Shown here piece by piece: positions 1-5,180 of a DNA stretch of 8,046 bases. Position 1 is the first letter of the stretch, and each line of letters starts with the position of its first letter. Both the position numbers and the translations under genes were made by a program. The stretch is from assembly GCA_002299865.1 (NCBI GenBank), contig DBNV01000085.1, positions 1 to 8,046 on the forward strand, given 5' to 3'. Below the pieces are notes generated by a model that saw only the letters and a program-made list of their open reading frames with translations, ran no database searches and had not been told where the DNA came from. Source of the DNA: Desulfonatronaceae bacterium UBA663. Its GTDB lineage: Bacteria > Desulfobacterota > Desulfovibrionia > Desulfovibrionales > Desulfonatronaceae.

Positions 1-276
1 AGATCAGCTTGTTGGTCCAGCCCTTGAGCTGCCGCCCGCTGGCCGGGTCGAACAGATCGCCCCGAGTCTTTACAACCTTCTCCGCCCGCGGCTCGTCCAC
101 CTGCTCGATGGTCTGAAATGGCAGCACCACATTGCAGACCTCATTGGTCTTGCCGTTCCATACCAGCTCGACCTCGCGCTTCTCCTCGAATAACAGAAAG
201 CGGTACTTCTCCGGCAGGGCTTGCCAGCCTCCAGCAGTTTCATGATGTCGCGAATTTCGTTGTCGGTCAACTTCAT
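1..276 (-). pseudogene. N-terminus of a type III Mod-like site-specific DNA methyltransferase, frameshifted and cut by the window edge
   Basis: Reading leftward from the ATG at 276-274, the first 20 codons (MKLTDNEIRDIMKLLEAGKP) are followed by a non-homologous frame. Shifting the frame at the CCC at 219-217 restores LPEKYRFLLFEEKREVELVW and, further on, NVVLPFQTIEQVDEPRAEK and GRQLKGWTNKLI, open to base 1. This is the conserved N-terminal segment of large bacterial N6-adenine/N4-cytosine methyltransferases (PF01555 class, often paired with a type III-like helicase/nuclease). In that family it is followed by a WGDNK segment and the catalytic DPPF motif, which would lie left of this window. 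A C lost from a CCCC run explains the shift, so the gene is either truly broken or carries a sequencing error. A purine-rich AGGTGG lies just upstream of the ATG. The family call comes from remembered sequence patterns; catalytic residues cannot be seen. Confidence 0.7.
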
Positions 277-313
277 GATCCACCTACCAAGTGCGCAGAT
301 TTTGTGTTTGGGC

Positions 314-358
314 CATGCCTAGAACAATAGCCTTTTTAAGGCCTCTGTTCTAGGCATG
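314..358 (-). other. Long hairpin (13-bp perfect outer stem) between toxin gene and methyltransferase gene
   Basis: The 13-base arms CATGCCTAGAACA (314-326) and TGTTCTAGGCATG (346-358) are perfectly complementary. Inside them, GCCTT (330-334) pairs with AAGGC (338-342) around a three-base loop. As minus-strand RNA the 3x3 internal loop becomes G.U, A/A, G.U, giving an almost continuous 21-position stem. There is no U-tract after it on either strand, so a standard intrinsic terminator is unlikely. A -10-like CATAAT on the minus strand (374-369) lies just upstream, so the hairpin could sit near the 5' end of a methyltransferase mRNA. It could equally be an mRNA-processing or stabilising hairpin after the toxin gene, or a small REP-like element. 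Confidence 0.75.
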
Positions 359-389
359 ATCCATAAGTATTATGCCTGTTCCTGGCCAG

Positions 390-812
390 TTACCCTTGAT
401 CCGGCATGTGCCTCCTGTAGAACGCCAGAAACTCCGTTGGCGAGGAAACAAACGCCCCCCGGCAAGATTCAGCCGGGAAGTGCGCTAAATTGCCGGTGAC
501 GAGGCACGCTGCCCGAGCAGAGATGGCAACTTCCAGAAAAGGCTCGTCATCGGGATCAGGCAATGGGTGTTTGAGGGGAGAGGCGGAGACAATTGTCCCG
601 CGATACTTGATGAAGTCCAGAATTGCCGTAACTTTTCCCTGCTCGAGTCTAAACTTCGGGCGAGCAAGGACTTCCTGATATTCCGTGAGAATCCTCGCGT
701 CGAGGACAAGGGTCAACTCCCCGGACGACACCATGCGGACAATTTTTCCACAAGGCCCGAAGGGCGAGAGCAAGCCGGCAACAAGGACGTTTGTGTCCAA
801 AACGATGTTCAT
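390..812 (-). CDS. PIN-domain toxin of a type II toxin-antitoxin system (COG1569/PIN_3 type)
   Basis: A 140-residue single-domain protein, the usual length for this family. It is a predicted Mg-dependent ribonuclease that cleaves cellular RNA when not held by its antitoxin. The acidic PIN residues are in order: Asp6 in LDTNVLVAGLL, Glu44/Glu47 in the TEYQEVLARPKF segment, the Asp cluster at 86-89 in LPDPDDEPFLEVA, and the fourth site in LVTGNLAHFP. There, Asn108 stands where many PIN proteins have Asp, a common variant in this subfamily. The start overlaps the antitoxin stop as ATGA, with no strong ribosome site of its own, so translation is probably coupled to the antitoxin. No stop or frameshift is seen. 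The RNA target cannot be inferred from the sequence. Confidence 0.88.
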   Translation of the reverse strand: MNIVLDTNVLVAGLLSPFGPCGKIVRMVSSGELTLVLDARILTEYQEVLARPKFRLEQGKVTAILDFIKYRGTIVSASPLKHPLPDPDDEPFLEVAISARAACLVTGNLAHFPAESCRGAFVSSPTEFLAFYRRHMPDQG

Positions 813-1096
813 TGCGTACGCTGGCCACGAACCGCCTTGATTTCCGCGTCGATCTCGTCAAGCGGAATGCGGTCCGTCCCTTGTTCAACCGAACGGCGCT
901 GGAGATAAGCCGTGGCTTCAACGGCCCGTGCCGCGCGAAACGCCGAGAGGGATTCCTCGAGATTCGCCTCGTTGATCGCCGCAAGGATGGCAATGGGCCG
1001 GCCATTGCTTGTGATAATCATCTCCCGCTCTTGCGGGAGCTCTTTCCAGATTTTCGCGGACTGACTCCGTAATTCCCGTACGCTGAGAAATTTCAT
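809..1096 (-). CDS. Phd/YefM-family antitoxin partner of the PIN toxin
   Basis: A 95-residue protein beginning MKFLSVRELRSQSAKIWKEL and continuing with MIITSNGRPIAILAAI, the classic Phd/YefM N-terminal fold that dimerises and binds the promoter DNA. The charged C-terminal part (about residues 45-95, including IPLDEIDAEIKAVRG) is the region that in this family wraps and inhibits the toxin. The start at 1096 is preferred over an in-frame ATG at 1108 because GGAGG at 1106-1102 sits five bases before it and overlaps the upstream ATG. It lies directly upstream of the toxin with a four-base ATGA overlap. By family precedent the pair is autorepressed; candidate operator symmetry lies in the upstream region. 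Confidence 0.88.
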   Translation of the reverse strand: MKFLSVRELRSQSAKIWKELPQEREMIITSNGRPIAILAAINEANLEESLSAFRAARAVEATAYLQRRSVEQGTDRIPLDEIDAEIKAVRGQRTQ

Positions 1097-1101
1097 GACA
1101 A

Positions 1102-1106
1102 CCTCC
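1102..1106 (-). promoter_or_regulatory. Shine-Dalgarno site of the antitoxin gene
   Basis: GGAGG on the minus strand, five bases before the ATG at 1096. It decides the start, because the alternative ATG at 1108 overlaps this element and has no comparable site of its own. Confidence 0.75.
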
Positions 1107-1121
1107 ATTCGGTGAACATTC

Positions 1122-1139
1122 GTGCATACTATCGTGTAC
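1122..1139. promoter_or_regulatory. Imperfect dyad, candidate operator of the toxin-antitoxin operon
   Basis: The 18 bases GTGCATACTATCGTGTAC have GTGCA and TGTAC half-sites, which match as inverted repeats at four of five positions around an 8-base centre. The dyad overlaps the predicted -10 region of the antitoxin promoter, where a Phd/YefM autorepressor would be expected to bind. A second dyad, TCAATT (1157-1162) and AATTGA (1176-1181), overlaps the -35 side. Binding by the antitoxin is inference. Confidence 0.35.
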
Positions 1140-1160
1140 CAAAATGTCGCTCAATGTCAA
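1131..1160 (-). promoter_or_regulatory. Candidate promoter of the toxin-antitoxin operon
   Basis: A perfect TTGACA (-35) lies at 1160-1155 on the minus strand. Possible -10 elements are weak: TACACG at 1138-1133 with a 16-base spacer, or CACGAT at 1136-1131 with an 18-base spacer. It sits a sensible distance upstream of the antitoxin start at 1096. The -35 is convincing, the -10 is not. Confidence 0.4.
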
Positions 1161-1242
1161 TTCGTGATAAGAATCAATTGATGACGCTCGTCCATTTTTA
1201 CGCAACTGATTGAGTGCTGTTGAATTCAGTTGTTGAGCCTGT

Positions 1243-1271
1243 TTGACGAACCGAGCGCCCTGGATTAGTAT
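1243..1271 (+). promoter_or_regulatory. Candidate plus-strand promoter upstream of the decayed operon
   Basis: TTGACG (1243-1248, five of six matches to consensus) and TAGTAT (1266-1271, four of six) are separated by exactly 17 bases. The site lies about 105 bases upstream of the ATG at 1377, which has its own GAGG ribosome site. It is divergent from the toxin-antitoxin promoter. This is a pattern match only. Confidence 0.4.
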
Positions 1272-1376
1272 TACAATTCAAAGAAACATTATTCTTTTTG
1301 AACAACAGCGGACAGCAAATCTCATCTTCCGTCTACAATCAATCGAACAATATCCAACATTTTTGCGAGGAATACC

Positions 1377-1535
1377 ATGCGATCATTTCTCGTTCTCCGA
1401 CTGCGAACCACTTTCACCCAGACAGCTGCTTTTTTGACAACCCCGGACATGGTCCAGGAGGTCTACGGCGTGCCCGTGGACATTCTGAAGCATCAAGGCC
1501 AGATCCTGGTGGTCCCCAAAACGGTTGGCTTTTGA
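1377..1535 (+). pseudogene. Chimeric 52-codon ORF ending in the C-terminus of a FecE/BtuD-type ABC transporter ATPase
   Basis: The ATG at 1377 follows GAGG (1367-1370) by six bases, and the frame is open to TGA at 1533-1535. The first about 18 residues (MRSFLVLRLRTTFTQT...) resemble no part of an ABC ATPase and look like the start of something else. From about residue 20 the frame reads LTTPDMVQEVYGVPVDILKH and then GQILVVPK. This is the characteristic tail of iron-siderophore/cobalamin/haem-type importer ATPases, after the D-loop and H-motif. Walker A, signature and Walker B motifs are all absent, so it cannot hydrolyse ATP. The likeliest history is a deletion joining an upstream gene start to the 3' end of the ATPase gene. 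The stop is 24 bases before the fmdE-family remnant, which fits an old operon. The ABC-tail assignment is good; the origin of the first residues is unknown. Confidence 0.6.
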
Positions 1536-1559
1536 AAACCCGCATCAAGGAGCAACAAT

Positions 1560-1734
1560 ATGCACTGCACATTGACCCAGGATCAGATCGACAAGGCCGT
1601 GGCCTTTCACGGCCATGAATGCCCGGGCCTGTGGATCGGCCTGCGGCGAGTCAACCATGGAATCGCGGACCCGGCGCTTTGCCGGTGAGACATACTGTAT
1701 CCCCTGCTTTGAGCAGGTGGAGCAAAAGCGCTGA
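1560..1734 (+). pseudogene. FmdE-family gene with its middle deleted (N- and C-terminal remnants joined out of frame)
   Basis: The ATG at 1560 has AAGGAG seven bases upstream and encodes MHCTLTQDQIDKAVAFHGHE then CPGLWIGLR, the Cys/His-rich start of FmdE-domain proteins (PF02663). After about codon 29 homology stops in this frame, and the frame ends at TGA 1686-1688 after 42 codons. The next frame, from TGC at 1642 to TGA at 1732-1734, reads CGESTMESRTRRF and GETYCIPCFEQVEQKR. That is the zinc-ribbon C-terminus of the same family. Intact relatives are around 200 residues, so roughly 130-150 internal codons are missing. The switch occurs within CTGCGG at 1641-1646, which could belong to either side and suggests deletion by microhomology. 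The product, even if made, would lack the domain core. Family members often accompany metal-type ABC transporters, consistent with the ATPase tail just upstream. Confidence 0.8.
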
Positions 1735-1771
1735 GGGTTGCCAGGGTTGTTTCAATCATCCGCGGGCACTC

Positions 1772-2914
1772 CTACTCCAGCCCCCGGTCCCCCTCCAGTT
1801 CCATGCGGGCCGTAAGGTAGCCCAGGATATCCTTCAAGGAAACGATCCCCTCCAGGCGGCCGCGTTCGTCCACAACCATCATCCGGCTCTGACCCGTGCT
1901 GTTCATCCTGGCGAGCACCTGGGTCACGTCGTCGTTCGGGTGCACCGCGTTTTCCGCTGAACAGCGCTTCATGATCTCGCCGACCATGATCTTTGGCCAT
2001 TTGGCCCGGTCCACCGCGCCCACCTGGCGGGTGGTGATGCAGCCTTGCACCTCCCGGCCGTCCATGACCGGAAACATTTTATGATGATATTTATAGACAT
2101 AGTCGTCCACCAGTTCCTGCAGGCTGAGTCCACCCGGAACCGTGACCGGCTTTTTCATCAAGTTTCGGATGGTTTTCCCTTCCAGGGCCGACTTGAGCAC
2201 CACCTGCTGATACGAGCTTTTCGCGGCAAAACGAATGAACATGCCGATCAATACGTACCATACGCCCCCCACCAAATTGCCCGTGAGCATGTTCAAAAGG
2301 CCCAGTCCAATGAGCACCAAACCGAACATGGAGCCGAAATTGGTGGCCACGCGCGTGGCCCAGCGGCGGTCTTTCTTCATCTTCCAGAGCACGGCGCGCA
2401 GGATGCGGCCTCCGTCCAAGGGAAAAGCCGGGATCAGGTTGAAAATCGCCAGGATCAGGTTGACCAGGGCCAGATACATGAACACGCTGGTCACGCCCTG
2501 GTTCCACCCCATGTCCAAGCCCGCTTGGTAGACAAGATAAAAGCACAGCATTAAAAACAGGCTGGCCAGGGGACCAGCCACGGCGATCCAGAACTCGCTC
2601 CGGGGGCTGTCCGGCTCCTCCTGCATTTCGGCCACCCCGCCGAACACGAACAGCGTGATGCCCTTGACCTGCACGCCCAGGCGCCTGGCCACCCAGGAAT
2701 GCCAGAATTCGTGGAACAGAATAGAGAAAAACAGACCAAGCGCCCCGATCACGGCCAATTTCCAATAGTCAATGGCCCTGAGCCCTTCGAGATGATACGG
2801 GAAAAAACCCACGGCCAGGGACCAGACCACCAGAACGGCAATGATCAGCCAACTGGGATCCACCTTGATCTCGAAACCGAACACCGTAACCAAGCGAATT
2901 CCTTTCCCGAACAT
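1772..2914 (-). CDS. Site-2 protease-type (M50) membrane metalloprotease with C-terminal CBS pair
   Basis: A 380-residue polytopic inner-membrane protein. The zinc-binding HExxH is at residues 68-72 (HEFWH) inside a hydrophobic segment, followed by the ARRLG and GGVAEMQEEP stretches typical of the SpoIVFB-like M50 branch. The third zinc ligand lies in NLIPAFPLDGGR (159-170, Asp167). Hydrophobic segments are at about 21-40, 52-70, 108-132, 142-165 and 195-230. Two CBS repeats follow at about 248-305 and 312-370; such domains bind adenine nucleotides and may gate the protease by energy state. The start at 2914 has GAGG (2924-2921) six bases upstream. Length and architecture match family members. 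The substrate is unknown; regulated intramembrane proteolysis is the family role, not something visible here. It is the last minus-strand gene before the decayed strip, and no intrinsic terminator is obvious after its stop. Confidence 0.9.
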   Translation of the reverse strand: MFGKGIRLVTVFGFEIKVDPSWLIIAVLVVWSLAVGFFPYHLEGLRAIDYWKLAVIGALGLFFSILFHEFWHSWVARRLGVQVKGITLFVFGGVAEMQEEPDSPRSEFWIAVAGPLASLFLMLCFYLVYQAGLDMGWNQGVTSVFMYLALVNLILAIFNLIPAFPLDGGRILRAVLWKMKKDRRWATRVATNFGSMFGLVLIGLGLLNMLTGNLVGGVWYVLIGMFIRFAAKSSYQQVVLKSALEGKTIRNLMKKPVTVPGGLSLQELVDDYVYKYHHKMFPVMDGREVQGCITTRQVGAVDRAKWPKIMVGEIMKRCSAENAVHPNDDVTQVLARMNSTGQSRMMVVDERGRLEGIVSLKDILGYLTARMELEGDRGLE

Positions 2915-2944
2915 GACCGACCTCGCGCATTGACTTTTTTAATG

Positions 2945-2961
2945 ATGGCGAAAGACGCCAT
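2945..2961. repeat. Small hairpin, 6-bp arms
   Basis: ATGGCG (2945-2950) and CGCCAT (2956-2961) are perfect inverted arms around the five-base loop AAAGA. It lies between the GspN-like gene and the metalloprotease gene, about 30 bases upstream of the protease start, so in a transcript it would be in the 5' leader. Confidence 0.5.
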
Positions 2962-2962
2962 T

Positions 2963-2976
2963 GTCTTCCGGAAGAC
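2963..2976. promoter_or_regulatory. 14-bp perfect palindrome, possible operator
   Basis: GTCTTCCGGAAGAC is identical to its reverse complement over all 14 bases. It lies seven bases downstream (minus-strand sense) of the -10-like TATAAG at 2989-2984. A dimeric regulator could bind here to control the metalloprotease gene. No regulator can be named. Confidence 0.45.
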
Positions 2977-2992
2977 TTATCGCCTTATACAT

Positions 2993-3025
2993 AACGTCGA
3001 AAATTCGTCCAGTATTTTCGACGTT
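2993..3025. repeat. 12-bp perfect inverted repeat with 9-base loop
   Basis: AACGTCGAAAAT (2993-3004) and ATTTTCGACGTT (3014-3025) are exact reverse complements around a 9-base spacer. It lies in the 159-base gap upstream of the metalloprotease gene. There is no U-tract after it on either strand, so it is not a standard intrinsic terminator. It could be an operator, an RNA hairpin separating two transcription units, or a small repetitive element. Confidence 0.65.
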
Positions 3026-3073
3026 TCAGCCCCCAAAGAAAGCACGGTTTTCCGTTGACCCCTTTGTAACGGC

Positions 3074-3847
3074 CTATTTTCTCCAAACTCCGCCCAAACG
3101 CCCGGACGCCGAGAAAGGCCTCGTAATGTTCAATCCACTCAGATTTCCGTTAAGGGTGTACGTGGAATTTTCCAGGCGGTTCCAGTCCAGCATCACCACG
3201 CCTTCGGCCTCCAGGGCCACCAGCCCGCCAGCCCGGATCGAAGTCAGGGTGAGTCGGTTTCCTTCCAAAAACGCCTCAATGTGAACGTTCGTGGCCAGGA
3301 TTCCCGGCGGAATGATCAGCAGGCCGGGAACATGCAGTGCGATCTCTCCGCTGTGCGGCGGACTGTTCAAATCCGCCCACTCCACTCGACCCTCGCCTTG
3401 CACTAAGCCCTGCACGCGTTGTCCGGGCAGCAGCCGTGCCAAGTCTACACCACCGGAAAAACGCAAGATTTTGTCCCAGCTCATGTCCACCATAAGTGTC
3501 GGTCCGGTCACGGCCTGCATGGTCACGGGCCGATCAGCGCCAAGCCGAATGCTCAAATCCTGAAAAGACAGCCTGGTGGCATCTAAAAACAGATCAAAAT
3601 CGTTATAAGTAATCCGGGACAAACCGCGATCCCCCACGGACTGCCACGTCCATGAACTATTGGGCAGGTGCCCGAGGGTCGCACGCAAAACCTGGGCCCA
3701 GACAATCTCTCGCGACAGAAAAGCGGTGACCGCGAAAGCCAAGACAAGCAGCAAACCCACGGCGAAAATCGTGCCGGGCAGGCCCAGGCGACGGAACAGA
3801 CCGCGTTTTTGTCCAGCGCTTTGCTCAGGATGCATGGTCGGAGTCAT
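3074..3847 (-). CDS. Membrane-anchored periplasmic protein, tentatively GspN/AsmA-like
   Basis: A 257-residue protein with a basic stretch (KRGLFRRLG, 14-22) and then one hydrophobic anchor (about 26-44), so the rest should lie in the periplasm. The body alternates short hydrophobic and polar stretches, e.g. LSRITYNDFDLFLDATRLSF, VTGPTLMVDMSWDKI, GEIALHVPGLLI and a final LENSTYTLNGNLSGLNI. This beta-rich pattern is seen in the GspN component of type II secretion and in AsmA-like proteins. I recognise no catalytic motif. The start at 3847 is the first possible one after the last in-frame stop; an ATG at 3835 is an alternative. Neither has a visible ribosome site, and a hexamer repeat fills the 22-base gap to mtaB. 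Translation may depend on coupling to mtaB. The GspN-like call is a weak resemblance only; the open frame and anchor are clear. Confidence 0.4.
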   Translation of the reverse strand: MTPTMHPEQSAGQKRGLFRRLGLPGTIFAVGLLLVLAFAVTAFLSREIVWAQVLRATLGHLPNSSWTWQSVGDRGLSRITYNDFDLFLDATRLSFQDLSIRLGADRPVTMQAVTGPTLMVDMSWDKILRFSGGVDLARLLPGQRVQGLVQGEGRVEWADLNSPPHSGEIALHVPGLLIIPPGILATNVHIEAFLEGNRLTLTSIRAGGLVALEAEGVVMLDWNRLENSTYTLNGNLSGLNITRPFSASGRLGGVWRK

Positions 3848-3868
3848 GTGTGAGTGCGAGTGTGAGTG
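3848..3868. repeat. Imperfect hexanucleotide tandem repeat (GTGTGA-type) in the mtaB/GspN-like gap
   Basis: The plus strand reads GTGTGA, GTGCGA, GTGTGA, GTG: three and a half copies with one substitution. It occupies nearly the whole gap between the mtaB stop and the next ATG. In the minus-strand message it is CACTCA-type, with no purine-rich ribosome site. Confidence 0.7.
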
Positions 3869-3869
3869 T

Positions 3870-5180
3870 TCAGGAAGAGATCTTCGTAAACTCGCTCATG
3901 ATCTTGCCCGAGACAACCTTTTGCGGCCGGACGCTAAGCAACTCCCTGGGGCTGACCTCCCTCTCGCCAGGCTGCACTTGGCAATCGACGTAATATTCAC
4001 ATTTGCCGCGCACCGGATCAAGACCCTCCACCACCATGCGCAGTTTAGGCAGTTTTACCAACCTGCCGACAAATTCAGCCTTTTTCTTGCGGACCAGGGC
4101 ACGCAACGCCGCGGCCCGTTTCCGGCGCAGCCCCTCCGGGACCTGATCGGGCCACCCGGCCGCCGGCGTGCCCGGCCGCGGCGAATACGGAAACACATGA
4201 GCATAGCTTAACGGCAGGACCGAGCAACATGCCAGGGTTTCCTGAAAATGGACGTCCCCTTCTCCCGGAAAGCCGGTGAGCAGATCAACGCCCAGGGCAA
4301 ACAGCGGCCAGGTCCAGGTCAACTCTGCACAAAAAGACGCGATGTTTTCGGGAGCGCAGTGCCCGCGGCCCATGCGCCGCAGCACCTCATTGCTGCCGCT
4401 TTGCAAAGACAAGTGCAGATGCGGACAAAGCATCCGCGACGCGGCCAAGGTGTCCAGGGCCTTGGCATTGAGCATGGCCGGGTCCAGCGAACTCAACCGA
4501 AATCTAACCCGGCCCGCCCATTGCGTTATAAAAATCCGCTCCAGCAGGCGGATCAGGTCCCAAAGATCCATCCGGGGTTCCAAATCCCGGCCGTAGAGCC
4601 GCAGATTGATCCCGATCAGACTCAGTTCCCGGAAACCCGCCGCCAGGAGGCGCCCCACTTCTTCCACCACGGACTGGGGAGCGCGGCTTTGGTGCGTACC
4701 CCTGGCCAGGGGTACGATGCAATAAGTGCAGCCGTGGGAACAGCCGTCCTGAATTTTGACCTGGGCCCTGGCCCGGCCAAAATTCCGCACACCCTCCAAT
4801 ACCATGGGGCGAGGCGATGGCCCCGCTGCTTCGTCTGGATCCGTCAGCAACAGGTCCGGCCCGGCCCGGAGCGCTCCCCTGTGGGCCAAGCCGAGCACCC
4901 GGGTCACTCCGTTCAGGCGAGACAGTTCCAGTGCATGGGTCTGGGCCGCGCATCCGGAGATCACAATCGGCGCGCCGGGCGCGGCGCGGTGCAGGGCGGC
5001 CACGGCCTTGCGTAAATCCACCAGGGCTTTTTGAGTCACAGCACAGCTGTGTACCAAAACCACCTCGGCCCACTCCGGCTCGGACATGCACCGATGCCCC
5101 AAACGTTCCCAGTCCTCCCGAATTACCTGAATCTCGTACTGATTGACCTTGCAACCGAGCGTGAAAAGGAAAAAACGCAT
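3870..5180 (-). CDS. mtaB: tRNA t6A37 methylthiotransferase (radical SAM, MtaB type)
   Basis: A 436-residue methylthiotransferase that converts t6A37 of ANN-decoding tRNAs to ms2t6A37. The N-terminal domain holds three conserved cysteines for the auxiliary cluster: Cys10 in TLGCKVNQYE (the MtaB rather than MiaB/RimO signature), Cys46 in HSCAVT and Cys77 in SGCAAQ. The radical SAM motif is DGCSHGCTYC (Cys147, 151, 154), in the expected VKIQDGC context. Later conserved pieces are HLHLSLQSGSNEVLRRMGR (254-272), LLTGFPGE (300-307) and FPYSPRPGTPA. A TRAM-like RNA-binding tail runs from about 370. His45 replaces the more usual Asn/Thr context before Cys46, a minor variation. The ATG shares one base with the mnmA stop (TAATG), so the two are translationally coupled. 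It fits a run of tRNA-related genes. All six cluster cysteines are present, so it should be active. Confidence 0.92.
   Translation of the reverse strand: MRFFLFTLGCKVNQYEIQVIREDWERLGHRCMSEPEWAEVVLVHSCAVTQKALVDLRKAVAALHRAAPGAPIVISGCAAQTHALELSRLNGVTRVLGLAHRGALRAGPDLLLTDPDEAAGPSPRPMVLEGVRNFGRARAQVKIQDGCSHGCTYCIVPLARGTHQSRAPQSVVEEVGRLLAAGFRELSLIGINLRLYGRDLEPRMDLWDLIRLLERIFITQWAGRVRFRLSSLDPAMLNAKALDTLAASRMLCPHLHLSLQSGSNEVLRRMGRGHCAPENIASFCAELTWTWPLFALGVDLLTGFPGEGDVHFQETLACCSVLPLSYAHVFPYSPRPGTPAAGWPDQVPEGLRRKRAAALRALVRKKKAEFVGRLVKLPKLRMVVEGLDPVRGKCEYYVDCQVQPGEREVSPRELLSVRPQKVVSGKIMSEFTKISS

Larger units (their letters stand above)
1097..1376. other. 280-base AT-richer intergenic strip between the toxin-antitoxin pair and the gene remnants
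   Basis: No gene is supported here on either strand. The strip is visibly richer in A/T than the coding DNA around it. It holds the divergent candidate promoters listed separately and a 7-bp inverted repeat, CAACTGA (1203-1209) with TCAGTTG (1226-1232). A weak bulged inverted repeat around 1276-1304 pairs TTCAAAGAA with TTCTTTTTGAA. It appears to mark the junction between the accessory genes on the left and the decayed operon on the right. Confidence 0.5.

Noticed and set aside
70..276. A 68-codon minus-strand ORF read as an independent small protein
   Set aside because: Only its first 20 codons are family-like; the remainder (Arg/Ser-rich) is the out-of-frame reading of a conserved methyltransferase N-terminus.
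314..358. The long hairpin as a rho-independent terminator, or as inverted ends of an insertion element
   Set aside because: No U-tract follows on either strand, the arms enclose only 19 bases with no transposase, and the nearby 9-bp direct repeat does not flank the arms as a target duplication would.
809..1108. The longer antitoxin form starting at the ATG at 1108
   Set aside because: That ATG overlaps the strong GGAGG that serves the ATG at 1096, and the conserved N-terminus begins at MKFLSVREL.
1298..1618. A 106-codon plus-strand frame covering the gene remnants
   Set aside because: It is out of frame with both the ABC-tail and FmdE homology and has no family-like content of its own.
2091..2765. 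A 224-codon minus-strand frame inside the metalloprotease gene
   Set aside because: It is the shifted reading of the HExxH and membrane-region codons; the M50 frame has all the family motifs.
2993..3025. The 12-bp inverted repeat as an intrinsic terminator after the GspN-like gene
   Set aside because: The stem is AT-rich at the loop side and the downstream minus-strand sequence begins ATGTATAAGG rather than a T run.
4248..5015. A 255-codon plus-strand open frame opposite mtaB, and similar long frames at 3660-4211, 5765-6307 and 6789-7226
   Set aside because: They lie wholly or mostly on the antisense strand of clearly conserved genes in GC-rich DNA, are rich in Gln/Arg/Pro/His, and show no recognisable motif.
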